A stretch of 32,497 nt of DNA from Oscillibacter sp. GTDB taxonomy: Bacteria > Bacillota > Clostridia > Oscillospirales > Oscillospiraceae. Under the pieces are notes generated by a model. That model was not told the DNA's origin and searched no databases. It worked only from the letters and a program-made list of their open reading frames with translations. A program made the position numbers and the translations under genes. Of this stretch, positions 16,705 through 24,685 are shown in pieces (the stretch's first letter is position 1; the number at the start of each line of letters is the position of its first letter). The stretch spans positions 1-32,497 of the forward strand of contig JAFSRH010000025.1 of assembly GCA_017446225.1 (NCBI GenBank). The letters run 5' to 3'.

Positions 16705-16772
16705 ATGCGCGGTTCCGTCCGAACGCCGGAAAAAGGGGGCGTCCGGGCCTCTGTTTTTTGCATTTGTAACAA

Positions 16773-16791
16773 TTTTGAAATAATTTCAAAA
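16773..16791. repeat. 19-bp perfect palindrome in the AT-rich patch
   Basis: TTTTGAAAT, one A, then ATTTCAAAA: a 9-bp perfect inverted repeat about 130 bp upstream of the -35 of the G5/3D gene. It could be an operator; without a T-run or GC stem it is not a terminator. Confidence 0.6.
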
Positions 16792-16921
16792 ACCTTTCCG
16801 GATTGTAGCTGAATGTAACTCTTTTGTCACTTTTTCACTGAAATTTGTTTCCGATTTCCTATCCCAATTTTTTACTTTTCCCGGATTTCGTGTAATTTTG
16901 GACGAATTTCCAGTTTTTTGC

Positions 16922-16950
16922 TTGACAAATCCGCCGTTTGGGGGTATACT
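16922..16950 (+). promoter_or_regulatory. Promoter of the G5/3D protein gene
   Basis: Perfect TTGACA at 16922-16927, 17-base spacer, TATACT at 16945-16950. It gives a leader of about 95 bases. Confidence 0.85.
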
Positions 16951-16990
16951 GTGCGCAATGTAAAAAGAGTAACAAATGGTTACAAGTTGT

Positions 16991-17020
16991 TTCCCGGCGG
17001 ACGCGAACCGCTCCCGGGAA
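16991..17020 (+). promoter_or_regulatory. Hairpin in the G5/3D mRNA leader
   Basis: TTCCCGG at 16991-16997 pairs with CCGGGAA at 17014-17020, continuing as CGG with CCG around a 7-base loop. There is no T-run after it. It may stabilise the leader or respond to a ligand; no known riboswitch class was recognised. Confidence 0.45.
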
Positions 17021-17050
17021 CCGTTGAAAAACGACTGGAGGAATTGTAAC

Positions 17051-18154
17051 ATGGAAAGCAGAAAACAGAGAGGACAGCGCCGCTGGTCATGGCTTCATCA
17101 TGTGGTTACGCTCTCCGCCGCGCTGGTCGTTCTGTTCTCCGCGCTGTCCGCCGCCGGCTGGGCCGATGCGCTCTATATTCTCACCGGCATTGAGGACAAA
17201 GCAATCGTACTGAAAGAGGACGCTTACGTCTCCGCGCTGGCTTCCAAACAGGTCTACCTCACGGAAACCGGTTCGAGCCGGGACGTGATTCTGACCGAGG
17301 GACAGGACGTCACCATCCGGCACGGCGATGAGGTCCTGACCGTGGTCTCCCGGGAGGAACGGGTCTCCGCCCTGCTGGACCGTATGCACGTGGAAATGTC
17401 TCCGCTGGAAATGATTTCGATTCAGGTCAAGGACGAAAACAACGTGGAAGTCGTCATTTCCGAGGACCTGACATACTATGACCGCGAGACCATGCCCGCG
17501 CCTCACGAGACCGTACGCGTGCCGAACGACAAGATTCCTGTCGGTACGGAACAGGTCGTACAGGAGGGCAAGGACGGCGAACGGACCTGTGTGTATGAAG
17601 TCACATGGTCGGGCGGGGAAATGCTCTCCCGTCAGCTGGTCGAAGAGGCCACGAACAACGCCGTGGACAAAATCGTGGAATACGGCGTGGAGCCGCAGCC
17701 CGAACCCGAGCCGGAACCCGCTCCGATTCCCGAACCCGACCCGGAACCCGTCATTAAGACGCCCGCCAACAATTCCAGCCTGCCCATGGATAAACTCGTG
17801 GACGTGCGCAAGAACAGCAACGGCGGCGGAACGCTGATTTTCCAATCCGGACGCACCGTCAAGTTCAAGGCCATCAAGAACATGACCGCCACCGCCTACA
17901 ACAAGAACGAACCCAAGGTAGGCACCATCACGGCCAGCGGCACGAAGGTTCACAAGGGCGTTGTCGCGGTAGACAGACGGGTCATCAAACTGGGTACGAA
18001 GATGTATATTGTCGCCAGCGGCGGTTACGAGTACGGTTACTCCGTGGCGGAGGACACCGGCGTGTTTGGCAACGTCATTGACCTTTATTTCGAGAGCTAC
18101 AGCGGAATGCAGAAATTCGGACGCCGTTCCTGTACGGTTTATATTCTGGAATGA
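17051..18154 (+). CDS. G5- and 3D-domain cell-wall protein (YabE-like)
   Basis: 367 residues. Residues about 15-40 are a signal/anchor helix. Residues about 137-212 form a G5 domain (VVISEDLTYYDRETMPAP...VPVGTEQVVQEGKDGERTCVYEV pattern). A Glu-Pro repeat linker follows (214-233). The C-terminal 3D domain (about 275-366) has MTATAYN, D308 in VAVDRR, D335 in AEDTG and D344 in NVIDLYF, the three aspartates that name it. Proteins of this layout act on or bind peptidoglycan in Bacillota, and the 3D domain is related to lytic transglycosylase MltA. GGAGG precedes the ATG at 17051. It is monocistronic. Confidence 0.93.
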   Translation: MESRKQRGQRRWSWLHHVVTLSAALVVLFSALSAAGWADALYILTGIEDKAIVLKEDAYVSALASKQVYLTETGSSRDVILTEGQDVTIRHGDEVLTVVSREERVSALLDRMHVEMSPLEMISIQVKDENNVEVVISEDLTYYDRETMPAPHETVRVPNDKIPVGTEQVVQEGKDGERTCVYEVTWSGGEMLSRQLVEEATNNAVDKIVEYGVEPQPEPEPEPAPIPEPDPEPVIKTPANNSSLPMDKLVDVRKNSNGGGTLIFQSGRTVKFKAIKNMTATAYNKNEPKVGTITASGTKVHKGVVAVDRRVIKLGTKMYIVASGGYEYGYSVAEDTGVFGNVIDLYFESYSGMQKFGRRSCTVYILE

Positions 18155-18167
18155 CGGAATGAAAAGC

Positions 18168-18205
18168 GGCCCTTGTCCGGGCTTACCGGACGGGGCCTTT
18201 TCTTT
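18168..18205 (+). terminator. Intrinsic terminator of the G5/3D gene
   Basis: GGCCCTTGTCCGG pairs with CCGGACGGGGCC (two G-T pairs) around a GCTTA loop, followed by the T-rich TTTTCTTT. Confidence 0.8.
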
Positions 18206-18248
18206 CGCGCCGGAAAGCCTGTCAGGCGACATTTTCCCGCCGCGCCCC

Positions 18249-18277
18249 TTGACTTTTGAAACGCGCTATGAAATAAT
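18249..18277 (+). promoter_or_regulatory. Probable promoter of the Na/Pi cotransporter gene
   Basis: TTGACT at 18249-18254, 17-base spacer, AATAAT at 18272-18277. The -10 is imperfect. Confidence 0.45.
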
Positions 18278-18375
18278 AATGCGCGGTTCCGGCTTTACGC
18301 CACTTACAATGACAGCTACTTCTACCGGCTGATGACATAGTAGCTCCACACCACGCGTCAAAGGAAGGGGTCTTT

Positions 18376-20160
18376 ATGGACATTTCCAATGTCATTTCTC
18401 TGCTAAGCGGCGTTGCGCTGTTTCTGTTCGGTATGTCCCTTATGGGGGACAGCCTGAAACGGGTCGCCGGGAACCGTCTGGAAAGCCTGCTCTACAAGCT
18501 GACCAACACTAAACTGAAGGGTATCTTACTGGGTACCGGCGTTACGGCCGTGATTCAGTCCTCCTCCGCCACGTCCGTCATGGTCGTTGGCTTCGTCAAC
18601 TCCGGCATGATGCGCTTTGAACAGGCCATCAGTATCATCTTGGGCGCGATACTGGGCACCAGCGTGACCGGATGGGTCATCTGTCTGTCGGACATCAGCG
18701 GCGGCAGCGGCTGGGTGTCGCTCCTGTCCACGTCCACCCTCACGGGCCTGATTGCCATTGCCGGTATCATTGTCCGGACCGTTGCCAAACGCGCAACCCA
18801 TAAACATATCGGCGATATCATGATGGGCTTCGCGGTACTGATGTTCGGTATGAGCGCCATGAGCGGAGCCGTCGCGCCCTTGAAGGAAATTCCGGCGTTT
18901 GTGGCCCTGCTGACGTCCTTCTCCAATCCGCTGTTCGGCTTTCTCGCCGGCGTCCTGTTCACCGCCGTTTTACAAAGCGCCTCCGCGGCGGTCGGCATTT
19001 TACAGGCGCTCGCCATTACCGGGGCCGTCACGTTCGCCACGGCCTTTCCGCTGATTATGGGTATCGGCGTGGGCGCGGCGTTGCCGGTCCTGATGGCCGC
19101 CGCCGGGGCCACCGTGGACGCCCGCCGCTCCGCCTTGGTATACCTGATCATTCAGGTGATCGGCGCGGCCGTCATTGGCACCCTCTTCTATACCTCAAAC
19201 GCCTTTGTCCATTACCCGTTTATGAGCGCGACCCTGACGACTGTCCACATCGCCGCGCTGAATACGTTTTACCGTTTCCTGTGCGTGGTCCTTCTCGCGC
19301 CGCAGACGGCCCCGCTCGCAAAACTGACTTGCGCCATTGTCAAGGATGAGGCCGGAACCGAAGAGGAAGAAGAGGGTCCCGTATTTGAAGAGCGCTTTCT
19401 TCCGTATCCGCCCCTCGCGCTGGAACAGTGCCGGACGGCCATTCATAAAATGGCCGGACTGACTGAGCAGAGCGTCATACTGGCCATGGAGACCATAGAG
19501 CAGTACAGCGAGGAAAAAGCGAAGCGCGTGGCCAAGCTCGAAAAGCTCACGGACCGTTATGAGGACGCGCTTGGCACCTATATTCTGAAGGCCTCCAAAC
19601 GCGAACTGACCACGGAACAGAATCAGCAGTTTACGCGCTTCCTCCACTGTATCACGGACTTTGAGCGAATTGGCGACCACGCCCTGAACATTGTGCAGGT
19701 CATGGGGCATATGCAGGAACAGGACAGCGCGTTTACCGGCGCCGCGCTCGCGGAGCTGAAAGTCATGCAAAACGCGTTGACGGAAATTCTGTCCATCACC
19801 ATGCGGTCGTTTATCGGGGACGACCTGACGCTTTCCCGGCGCGTGGAACCGCTCGAAGAAGTGATTGACGGCTTGCAGGACGACATCAAAAACCGTCACG
19901 TGGAGCGCATGAAGGCGGGAATCTGTACCATGACGCAGGGAATCTCCCTCAATGACCTTCTCACCGACTTGGAACGCATTTCCGACCACTGTTCCAATGT
20001 CGCCCTGACGACCATTGAACTGCACCAGAATTCCTTCCAGACCCACGCCAGCCTGTACCATAACGGGCAGGGACACCAGCAGGAAATAGAGCGTATGTAT
20101 GAGGACTACAGCCGCCTCTACGCGCTTCCGGCCCCGGCCCCGGCCGCCCCGGAATCCTGA
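18376..20160 (+). CDS. Na/Pi cotransporter family protein with PhoU-like tail
   Basis: 594 residues. The first about 310 residues contain two inverted NptA/PF02690 repeats, each with the signature glutamine-serine motif: QSSSATS at 61-67 and QSASAAV at 200-206, within 8-9 membrane helices. Residues about 350-560 form a PhoU-like helical bundle with the ERIGDHALNI and ERISDHCSNV motifs typical of PhoU. The family moves phosphate with sodium across the cytoplasmic membrane, and the PhoU part probably gates or senses. AGGAAGGGG precedes the ATG. It has its own promoter and terminator. Confidence 0.95.
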   Translation: MDISNVISLLSGVALFLFGMSLMGDSLKRVAGNRLESLLYKLTNTKLKGILLGTGVTAVIQSSSATSVMVVGFVNSGMMRFEQAISIILGAILGTSVTGWVICLSDISGGSGWVSLLSTSTLTGLIAIAGIIVRTVAKRATHKHIGDIMMGFAVLMFGMSAMSGAVAPLKEIPAFVALLTSFSNPLFGFLAGVLFTAVLQSASAAVGILQALAITGAVTFATAFPLIMGIGVGAALPVLMAAAGATVDARRSALVYLIIQVIGAAVIGTLFYTSNAFVHYPFMSATLTTVHIAALNTFYRFLCVVLLAPQTAPLAKLTCAIVKDEAGTEEEEEGPVFEERFLPYPPLALEQCRTAIHKMAGLTEQSVILAMETIEQYSEEKAKRVAKLEKLTDRYEDALGTYILKASKRELTTEQNQQFTRFLHCITDFERIGDHALNIVQVMGHMQEQDSAFTGAALAELKVMQNALTEILSITMRSFIGDDLTLSRRVEPLEEVIDGLQDDIKNRHVERMKAGICTMTQGISLNDLLTDLERISDHCSNVALTTIELHQNSFQTHASLYHNGQGHQQEIERMYEDYSRLYALPAPAPAAPES

Positions 20161-20168
20161 CCCGTTCC

Positions 20169-20200
20169 CCGGACGGCGGACAGCCGTCTGGTATTTTTTT
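20169..20200 (+). terminator. Intrinsic terminator of the Na/Pi cotransporter gene
   Basis: CCGGACGGC pairs with GCCGTCTGG (one G-T pair) around GGACA, followed by TATTTTTTT. Confidence 0.85.
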
Positions 20201-20224
20201 CCGGACAATGACAGGAAAAAACGC

Positions 20225-20253
20225 TTGTAATTTTCCCGGCGTGCTGTTAGAAT
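20225..20253 (+). promoter_or_regulatory. Promoter of glnN
   Basis: TTGTAA at 20225-20230 (offset read from CTTGTAA), 17-base spacer, TAGAAT at 20248-20253. Confidence 0.65.
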
Positions 20254-20283
20254 GGCTGGGTTGATTGCAAAGGGGGACAGAAT

Positions 20284-22371
20284 ATGTCAGAAACTCGCAA
20301 ACTCCCGGAACTGTTCGGAAGCATGGTGTTCAACGAACAGACGATGAAAGAACGGCTCTCCGCGGCCTCTTACGGCGCGTGGAAGCGTTGCGTCACGGGC
20401 GGGACCGCCTTGGACCTGTCCACGGCGAACGAAATCGCGCAGGCCATGAAGCAGTGGGCCGTGGAGCGCGGCGCCACCCATTTTACACACTGGTTCCAGC
20501 CCATGACCGGCGTCACCGCCGAAAAACACGACAGCTTTATTGCCCCAATCGGCGGCGGACGCGTCCTGATGGAGTTCTCCGGAAAGGAACTCGTCCGGGG
20601 CGAGCCGGACGCCTCTTCGTTCCCGTCCGGCGGCCTTCGCGCCACCTTCGAGGCCCGCGGCTATACCGCGTGGGACCCCACGTCCTTCGCCTTTATTAAG
20701 GAAGGCTCCCTGTGTATTCCGACCGCGTTCTGTTCCTACTCCGGCCACGCGCTGGACAAAAAAACGCCTCTGCTCCGCTCCATGGACGAGGTCTCCCGGC
20801 AGGCGGTCCGTATTCTCCGCCTCTTCGGCGACACGACTACAAAACGCGTCATTCCGCAGGTTGGACCCGAGCAGGAATATTTCCTCATTGACCGGGAACT
20901 GTACCGGAAACGGCAGGACTTGCGCCTCACCGGCCGTACGCTCTTCGGCGCGAAACCGCCCCGCGGACAGGAACTTGACGACCATTACTATGGCGCGATT
21001 CGTCCCCGCGTGGCCGCCTATATGCGTGACCTTGACGAATCCCTGTGGGAGCTGGGCATTTTTGCGAAAACGAAACACAATGAAGTCGCGCCGTCACAGC
21101 ACGAAATGGCCCCCATCTACACGGACGCCAACACGGCCTGTGACCAGAATCAGTTGACCATGGAAGTCATGAAAAAAGTCGCGGAACGTCACGGGCTGGT
21201 CTGCCTGTTGCACGAAAAGCCCTTCGCGGGGTTCAACGGCTCCGGGAAACATGACAACTGGTCCCTGTCCACGGACAGCGGGGAGAACCTCTTCAAACCC
21301 GGCGACACCCCCGGGGAAAACGCCCGTTTTCTGCTCTTCCTCGCGGCCTTCCTCAAGGGCGTGGACGACTATCAGGACTTCTTACGCGCTACGGTCGCCT
21401 TTCCGGGCAATGACCACCGTCTCGGCGGTCTGGAAGCGCCCCCCGCGATTCTGTCGGTCTTTCTCGGCGATGAGCTGACCGCCGTTGTCAACGCCATCAT
21501 TCACGATACGCCCATGGAGGCCAGCGGGAAGCGTCAGCTCCGGATCGGCGTTGACGTGCTCCCGGCCATTCCGCAGGACACCACCGACCGTAACAGGACC
21601 AGTCCCATGGCCTTTACGGGAAACAAGTTTGAATTCCGTATGCTCGGCTCGTCCCAGTCGATTTCCGGCCCGAATATCGCCTTAAACACCATCATGGCGG
21701 AGGAATTGCGGCAGTTTGCCGATGAACTGGAACCCGCCGCGGACTTCCAGCGGGCCTTGAACGTGCTGATGAAACGGGTCTTTACCCGGCACCGGAGAAT
21801 TATTTTTAACGGCAACGGCTACGATGAGGCGTGGATACGGGAGGCCGAACAGCGCGGATTGAGCAACTTTACTTCCGCCGCGGACGCGCTGCCCATGTAC
21901 ACGGCCGGGAAAAACGTGGAGCTGTTCGTCAGGCACAACATCTACACAGAGGAGGAAATACAGGCCCGCGCGGAAATCCACGTGGAGAACTACGCCGCCG
22001 TCACCGCGATTGAGGCCCGGACCATGGCCGACATGATACGGCACGAAATTCTCCCGGCGGTATCGGGCTACGCGGCGGAACTGTGCGACCGTATCGCCCG
22101 GAAAGACGCGCGCGGTATGCCTTGCGAGTACGAAACCCGGACGGCCAAAGAAATTTCCGCGCTGACGGACGCCCTTTTCGGCGCCTGTGAACGTCTGGAA
22201 CGCGACCTTGACGACTTGCCGAAAGACCCCACCCGGGCCATGGTGTACAGTCACGATGTGATTGTCCGCGATATGGCGGACGCCCGGACCTGCGCCGACC
22301 GGCTCGAACTGCTGACTGCGTCCGACCGCTGGCCCTTCCCCACGTACACGCAACTGCTCTTCTCCGTCTGA
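20284..22371 (+). CDS. glnN: Glutamine synthetase type III
   Basis: 695 residues, the length of the large GSIII subunit (types I and II are 350-470). It makes glutamine from glutamate, ammonia and ATP. Motifs: N-terminal LPELFGSMVFNE, GPEQEYFLID at about 194 (metal-binding glutamates), EVAPSQHEMAP from 267, HEKPFAGFNGSGKHDNWS from 310 (ATP site), NDHRLGGLEAPPAI from 376, and NRTSPMAFTGNKFEFR. Shine-Dalgarno GGGGGA lies upstream of the ATG. It is monocistronic between two terminators. No glutamine-sensing leader structure was seen. Confidence 0.98.
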   Translation: MSETRKLPELFGSMVFNEQTMKERLSAASYGAWKRCVTGGTALDLSTANEIAQAMKQWAVERGATHFTHWFQPMTGVTAEKHDSFIAPIGGGRVLMEFSGKELVRGEPDASSFPSGGLRATFEARGYTAWDPTSFAFIKEGSLCIPTAFCSYSGHALDKKTPLLRSMDEVSRQAVRILRLFGDTTTKRVIPQVGPEQEYFLIDRELYRKRQDLRLTGRTLFGAKPPRGQELDDHYYGAIRPRVAAYMRDLDESLWELGIFAKTKHNEVAPSQHEMAPIYTDANTACDQNQLTMEVMKKVAERHGLVCLLHEKPFAGFNGSGKHDNWSLSTDSGENLFKPGDTPGENARFLLFLAAFLKGVDDYQDFLRATVAFPGNDHRLGGLEAPPAILSVFLGDELTAVVNAIIHDTPMEASGKRQLRIGVDVLPAIPQDTTDRNRTSPMAFTGNKFEFRMLGSSQSISGPNIALNTIMAEELRQFADELEPAADFQRALNVLMKRVFTRHRRIIFNGNGYDEAWIREAEQRGLSNFTSAADALPMYTAGKNVELFVRHNIYTEEEIQARAEIHVENYAAVTAIEARTMADMIRHEILPAVSGYAAELCDRIARKDARGMPCEYETRTAKEISALTDALFGACERLERDLDDLPKDPTRAMVYSHDVIVRDMADARTCADRLELLTASDRWPFPTYTQLLFSV

Positions 22372-22373
22372 GC

Positions 22374-22418
22374 GTCCGGCCCTCTCCGTCCGCGGGGAGG
22401 GCCGTTCCGGATTTTTTT
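22374..22418 (+). terminator. Intrinsic terminator of glnN
   Basis: GGCCCTCTCC pairs with GGGGAGGGCC around GTCCGC; an outer TCCGG/CCGGA helix can add to it; seven T follow. Confidence 0.87.
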
Positions 22419-22448
22419 CAGAATTTTCAGGATTTTTTAAGTTACGCG

Positions 22449-22457
22449 TGCTATGAT
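22449..22457 (+). promoter_or_regulatory. Extended -10 promoter of htrA
   Basis: TGCTATGAT: a TG dinucleotide one base before TATGAT (22452-22457). No convincing -35 hexamer lies at the right distance. The leader is about 78 bases. Confidence 0.5.
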
Positions 22458-22541
22458 ACCCCCAGAACGTTGAGAGAGGGACGCGGAACCAAGTCCCGCC
22501 GAACTCCATCCATAACAGAAACAGATTGGGAGGAATCGACC

Positions 22542-23948
22542 ATGTATGATAACGAAAACTGGAACAATGTTCCGGAAAACAGCTACGGCGTCAACGGACG
22601 GCGGCAATATTACGCAAACGTGGAGCCGGAACCCTACCGGAATTTCCAGCCGTCCGGCGCGGTACAGGATATGAAACCCTCCAAGAAAAAGGGAAAAACG
22701 AATGTTGTCGCGCTTGCGCTGTGCTTCTCCCTGCTGGGCGGAGCTGTGGGCGGCGGCGGCGCGTGGTACGCGGCCAGCCGGCTTCGCGGCCCGGCCGTGC
22801 GGGAAACCACGATTCAGGTCGCCCCGGCGGAGACCCCCGCAAACAACGGCGCCTCCGGCGTGTCCGCGCTGACGAACGGGAAACGCGTCCAGACGGAAGC
22901 GGAGGTGTACGCCTCACAGGTGGGAAGCGTGGTCTCCATCAGCGTCACGGGCGAACAGGGCGTGAACTACTTCGGCCAGCCCGTACAGACCGCCTCTTCC
23001 GGTTCCGGCTTCATCCTGACCAAAGACGGCTACATTGTCACGAACTACCATGTGGTCGAAAGCGGCAAAACGGTCAAGGTTACGCTCTACGACAACAGCG
23101 CCTATGACGCCAAAATTATCGGCGGCGATGCTGACTATGACATTGCGGTGCTCAAAATTGAGGGCGCGGACTTTCAGGCCGTGACCGTGGGCGACAGCAG
23201 TAAACTGAGAGTCGGCGACCATGTAACGGCAATCGGAAACCCCCTCGGCGAGCTGACGTTCTCCATGAGCGAAGGCATTGCCTCTTCCGTGAACCGCGCC
23301 ATTAACGTGGACGGCACGCCGTTCAACATGATTCAGGTCACTTGCGCCATCAATCCGGGCAACTCCGGCGGGCCGCTGTTCAACGAGTACGGCGAAGCGG
23401 TGGGCATTGTCTCCGCGAAATATTCCAGCTATTCCACGACCACCGTGGAGGGCCTCGGATTCGCCATTCCTATCAATGACGTGTTGTCCATGATTGAGGA
23501 CATCATGACAAACGGCTATGTGGCCAACAAGCCGTATCTGGGAATTTTCCCGGGCACGTTCAACAGCAATCTGGCCACGCAATATCAGTTTGACGTCAAC
23601 GCGGGCGTGATTATCTACTCCGTGGAGGAGGGAAGCGCCGCCGACAAGGCCGGACTGAAACGGGATGACGTCATCACCAAAGTGGACGATCAGGAAATCA
23701 AGACCGTGGAGGACCTCAACGCCGCAAAGAAGAAATACTCCGCCGGAGACAAGGCCACGCTGACCATCTACCGGGACGGACAGACCATCACGGTCGATAT
23801 CGTTTGGGACGCCGTTCCCGCTGAGCAAAAGACGCAGGATACCCAGCAGCAGCAACAGCCCCGGAACTATAACGGCGGCCAGTACGGCTACCCCTTCAAT
23901 GACGACTTCTTCAACTACTTCTTCGGCAATGGCTTTTTCGGTCGGTAA
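22542..23948 (+). CDS. htrA: Membrane-anchored HtrA/DegP-type serine protease with PDZ domain
   Basis: 468 residues. A cytoplasmic N-terminus (1-52), one membrane helix (about 54-78) and an exported trypsin-like domain with the triad H170 (TNYHVV), D200 (DYDIAVLKI) and S275 (GNSGGP). A PDZ domain follows (about 332-425; YLGIFPGTF, EEGSAADKAGLKRDDVI). The C-terminus is a poly-Gln stretch and a tail very rich in Phe, Tyr, Asn and Gly (440-468). It degrades or refolds damaged extracytoplasmic proteins. The ATG at 22542 follows GGGAGG; the frame reaches back to 22470 without a site. The usual Asp before AAINPGNSGG is replaced (VTCAINPGNSGG). Confidence 0.95.
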   Translation: MYDNENWNNVPENSYGVNGRRQYYANVEPEPYRNFQPSGAVQDMKPSKKKGKTNVVALALCFSLLGGAVGGGGAWYAASRLRGPAVRETTIQVAPAETPANNGASGVSALTNGKRVQTEAEVYASQVGSVVSISVTGEQGVNYFGQPVQTASSGSGFILTKDGYIVTNYHVVESGKTVKVTLYDNSAYDAKIIGGDADYDIAVLKIEGADFQAVTVGDSSKLRVGDHVTAIGNPLGELTFSMSEGIASSVNRAINVDGTPFNMIQVTCAINPGNSGGPLFNEYGEAVGIVSAKYSSYSTTTVEGLGFAIPINDVLSMIEDIMTNGYVANKPYLGIFPGTFNSNLATQYQFDVNAGVIIYSVEEGSAADKAGLKRDDVITKVDDQEIKTVEDLNAAKKKYSAGDKATLTIYRDGQTITVDIVWDAVPAEQKTQDTQQQQQPRNYNGGQYGYPFNDDFFNYFFGNGFFGR

Positions 23949-24082
23949 GCCTGACAGGACTTCCGGAAGGCAACCCGTTTCCTCCTTCCTCGGGTCCGCC
24001 ACCCCGTCCGGAAAGATGGCTGTCACACAAAGGACTACCGAATGAACGCCCGCTTTCACTTCCTTTCTCGGGCGTGGACGTA

Positions 24083-24115
24083 CCCCGGGTTCCGTAACGG
24101 ACCCGGGGCGTTTTT
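24083..24115 (+). terminator. Intrinsic terminator of htrA
   Basis: CCCCGGGTTCCG pairs with CGGACCCGGGG, with one bulged T, around TAA, followed by CG and five T. It lies 134 bases after the stop codon; the 3' leader between holds no convincing gene. Confidence 0.8.
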
Positions 24116-24124
24116 GTCCGCCGG

Positions 24125-24322
24125 TCACTCTTCCGCCGTGTCTGATTCGGCCTCTTCCAGAAAATCGCCGAATTCGTCCGCAATGTGCATGAGTTCATCC
24201 GCCGCGCAGTACAGGGGCTTGGAGAACGTGCGGCTTTGAATCATCATCAACGTGTCGTAGACGCACTGCAAACGAAACAGCACGTTTTCCATCTCCGTGC
24301 GTTCCACTGTGAGTCTGTCCAT
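24125..24322 (-). CDS. Small acidic helical protein, unknown function
   Basis: 65 residues beginning MDRLTVERTEMENVLFRL and ending in an acidic tail (DFLEEAESDTAEE). It appears all-helical, with one helix at about 1-33 and another at about 40-60, and no signal or membrane segment. I do not recognise a family. AAAGGAGG lies just upstream, inside the end of the RHH gene, which stops one base before this ATG, so the pair is one coupled operon. It may be the effector or partner of that RHH protein, but no toxin motif is visible. Confidence 0.7.
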   Translation of the reverse strand: MDRLTVERTEMENVLFRLQCVYDTLMMIQSRTFSKPLYCAADELMHIADEFGDFLEEAESDTAEE

Positions 24323-24323
24323 G

Positions 24324-24491
24324 TCAAGCCTCCTTTGTGTCCGCGCGTCCGGCTTCCAGCCCCTTCCGGATGAGGCCGCAGAGAATGCGGGAAGTCGGGA
24401 CGTTTTGAAATTCCGGCCTTTCCTTCATTCGCTTGATTTCCGTCTCCAAATCCCGGGGCAGAGAGACCAGCACACGTTTCAGGGTTGTCAT
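24324..24491 (-). CDS. Small ribbon-helix-helix (CopG/Arc-like) DNA-binding protein
   Basis: 55 residues. The start MTTLKRVLVSLPRDLETEIKRM is a classic RHH opening: a short beta strand with alternating residues (RVLVSL), then helix 1, the turn FQNVPTSR, and helix 2 ILCGLIRKGLEAG. GGGAGGG precedes the ATG. It is transcribed leftward from a promoter at 24549-24578 carrying several copies of a repeated site, so autoregulation is likely. The 65-residue gene follows after one base. RHH proteins of this size are commonly antitoxins, plasmid-copy or mobile-element repressors; which applies is unknown. Confidence 0.8.
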   Translation of the reverse strand: MTTLKRVLVSLPRDLETEIKRMKERPEFQNVPTSRILCGLIRKGLEAGRADTKEA

Positions 24492-24511
24492 TTGGGTTCC
24501 CTCCCGTCCTC

Positions 24512-24656
24512 AAAAGTGGCGCACCGCAAAAAGTGACGCACTATGGAGAGTATACCAGAAAACTGTCGCACTTTTCAATGGACAAATGTCCTAAAAAGTG
24601 TCGCGCTTTTTTGGAGATTGTGTGACACTTTTTTCTTGCCAGAGGTGTAACACTTG
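24512..24656. promoter_or_regulatory. Operator array: six AAAAGTGNNNCAC-like sites between divergent RHH genes
   Basis: Sites at 24512-24524 (AAAAGTGGCGCAC) and 24529-24541 (AAAAGTGACGCAC), inverted at 24563-24575 (GTG and A-run kept, CAC becomes CAG), direct at 24594-24606 (AAAAGTGTCGCGC), and inverted at 24620-24632 (AAAAGTGTCACAC) and 24645-24656 (CAAGTGTTACAC). The core GTGNNNCAC is a small dyad, as RHH dimers prefer. Sites 3 and 6 lie between the -35 and -10 of the left and right promoters respectively. Confidence 0.75.
24549..24578 (-). promoter_or_regulatory. Leftward promoter of the small RHH operon
   Basis: On the minus strand: TTGAAA (24578-24573), 18-base spacer, TATACT (24554-24549). 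One operator copy lies in the spacer and two lie just downstream of the expected start. Confidence 0.7.
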
Positions 24657-24665
24657 TGGTATACT
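24636..24665 (+). promoter_or_regulatory. Rightward promoter of the 109-residue RHH gene
   Basis: TTGCCA at 24636-24641, 18-base spacer, TATACT at 24660-24665. One operator copy lies in the spacer. It has the same -10 as the divergent promoter. Confidence 0.7.
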
Positions 24666-24685
24666 GACGCTTGGAGGTGAAGAGC

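Larger units (their letters stand above)
16705..17050. other. AT-rich gene-free stretch upstream of the G5/3D gene
   Basis: With the preceding terminator this is 380 bp without a gene. It holds a markedly T-rich patch (about 16750-16930), the palindrome at 16773-16791, a consensus promoter at 16922-16950 and a leader hairpin at 16991-17020. The hexamer TGTAAC occurs at 16765, 16814 and 17045, and inverted at 16979-16984. No small reading frame with a ribosome site was seen. Confidence 0.6.

Noticed and set aside
16957-17050. c-di-AMP (ydaO-type) riboswitch before the G5/3D gene
   Set aside because: The leader is about 95 bases, too short, and the conserved blocks of that class were not found.
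17087-18232. 381-codon minus-strand frame opposite the G5/3D gene
   Set aside because: No ribosome site. The plus strand has a consensus promoter, signal anchor and recognisable domains.
18206-18375. Short peptide leader (atg aca gct ... tga near 18309) before the Na/Pi cotransporter
   Set aside because: Only seven codons, no Shine-Dalgarno and no regulatory codon run.
23949-24082. Small RNA or peptide in the 134 bases after htrA
   Set aside because: There are short hairpins, but no promoter or ribosome site stands out; it is best read as a 3' untranslated region ending at the terminator.
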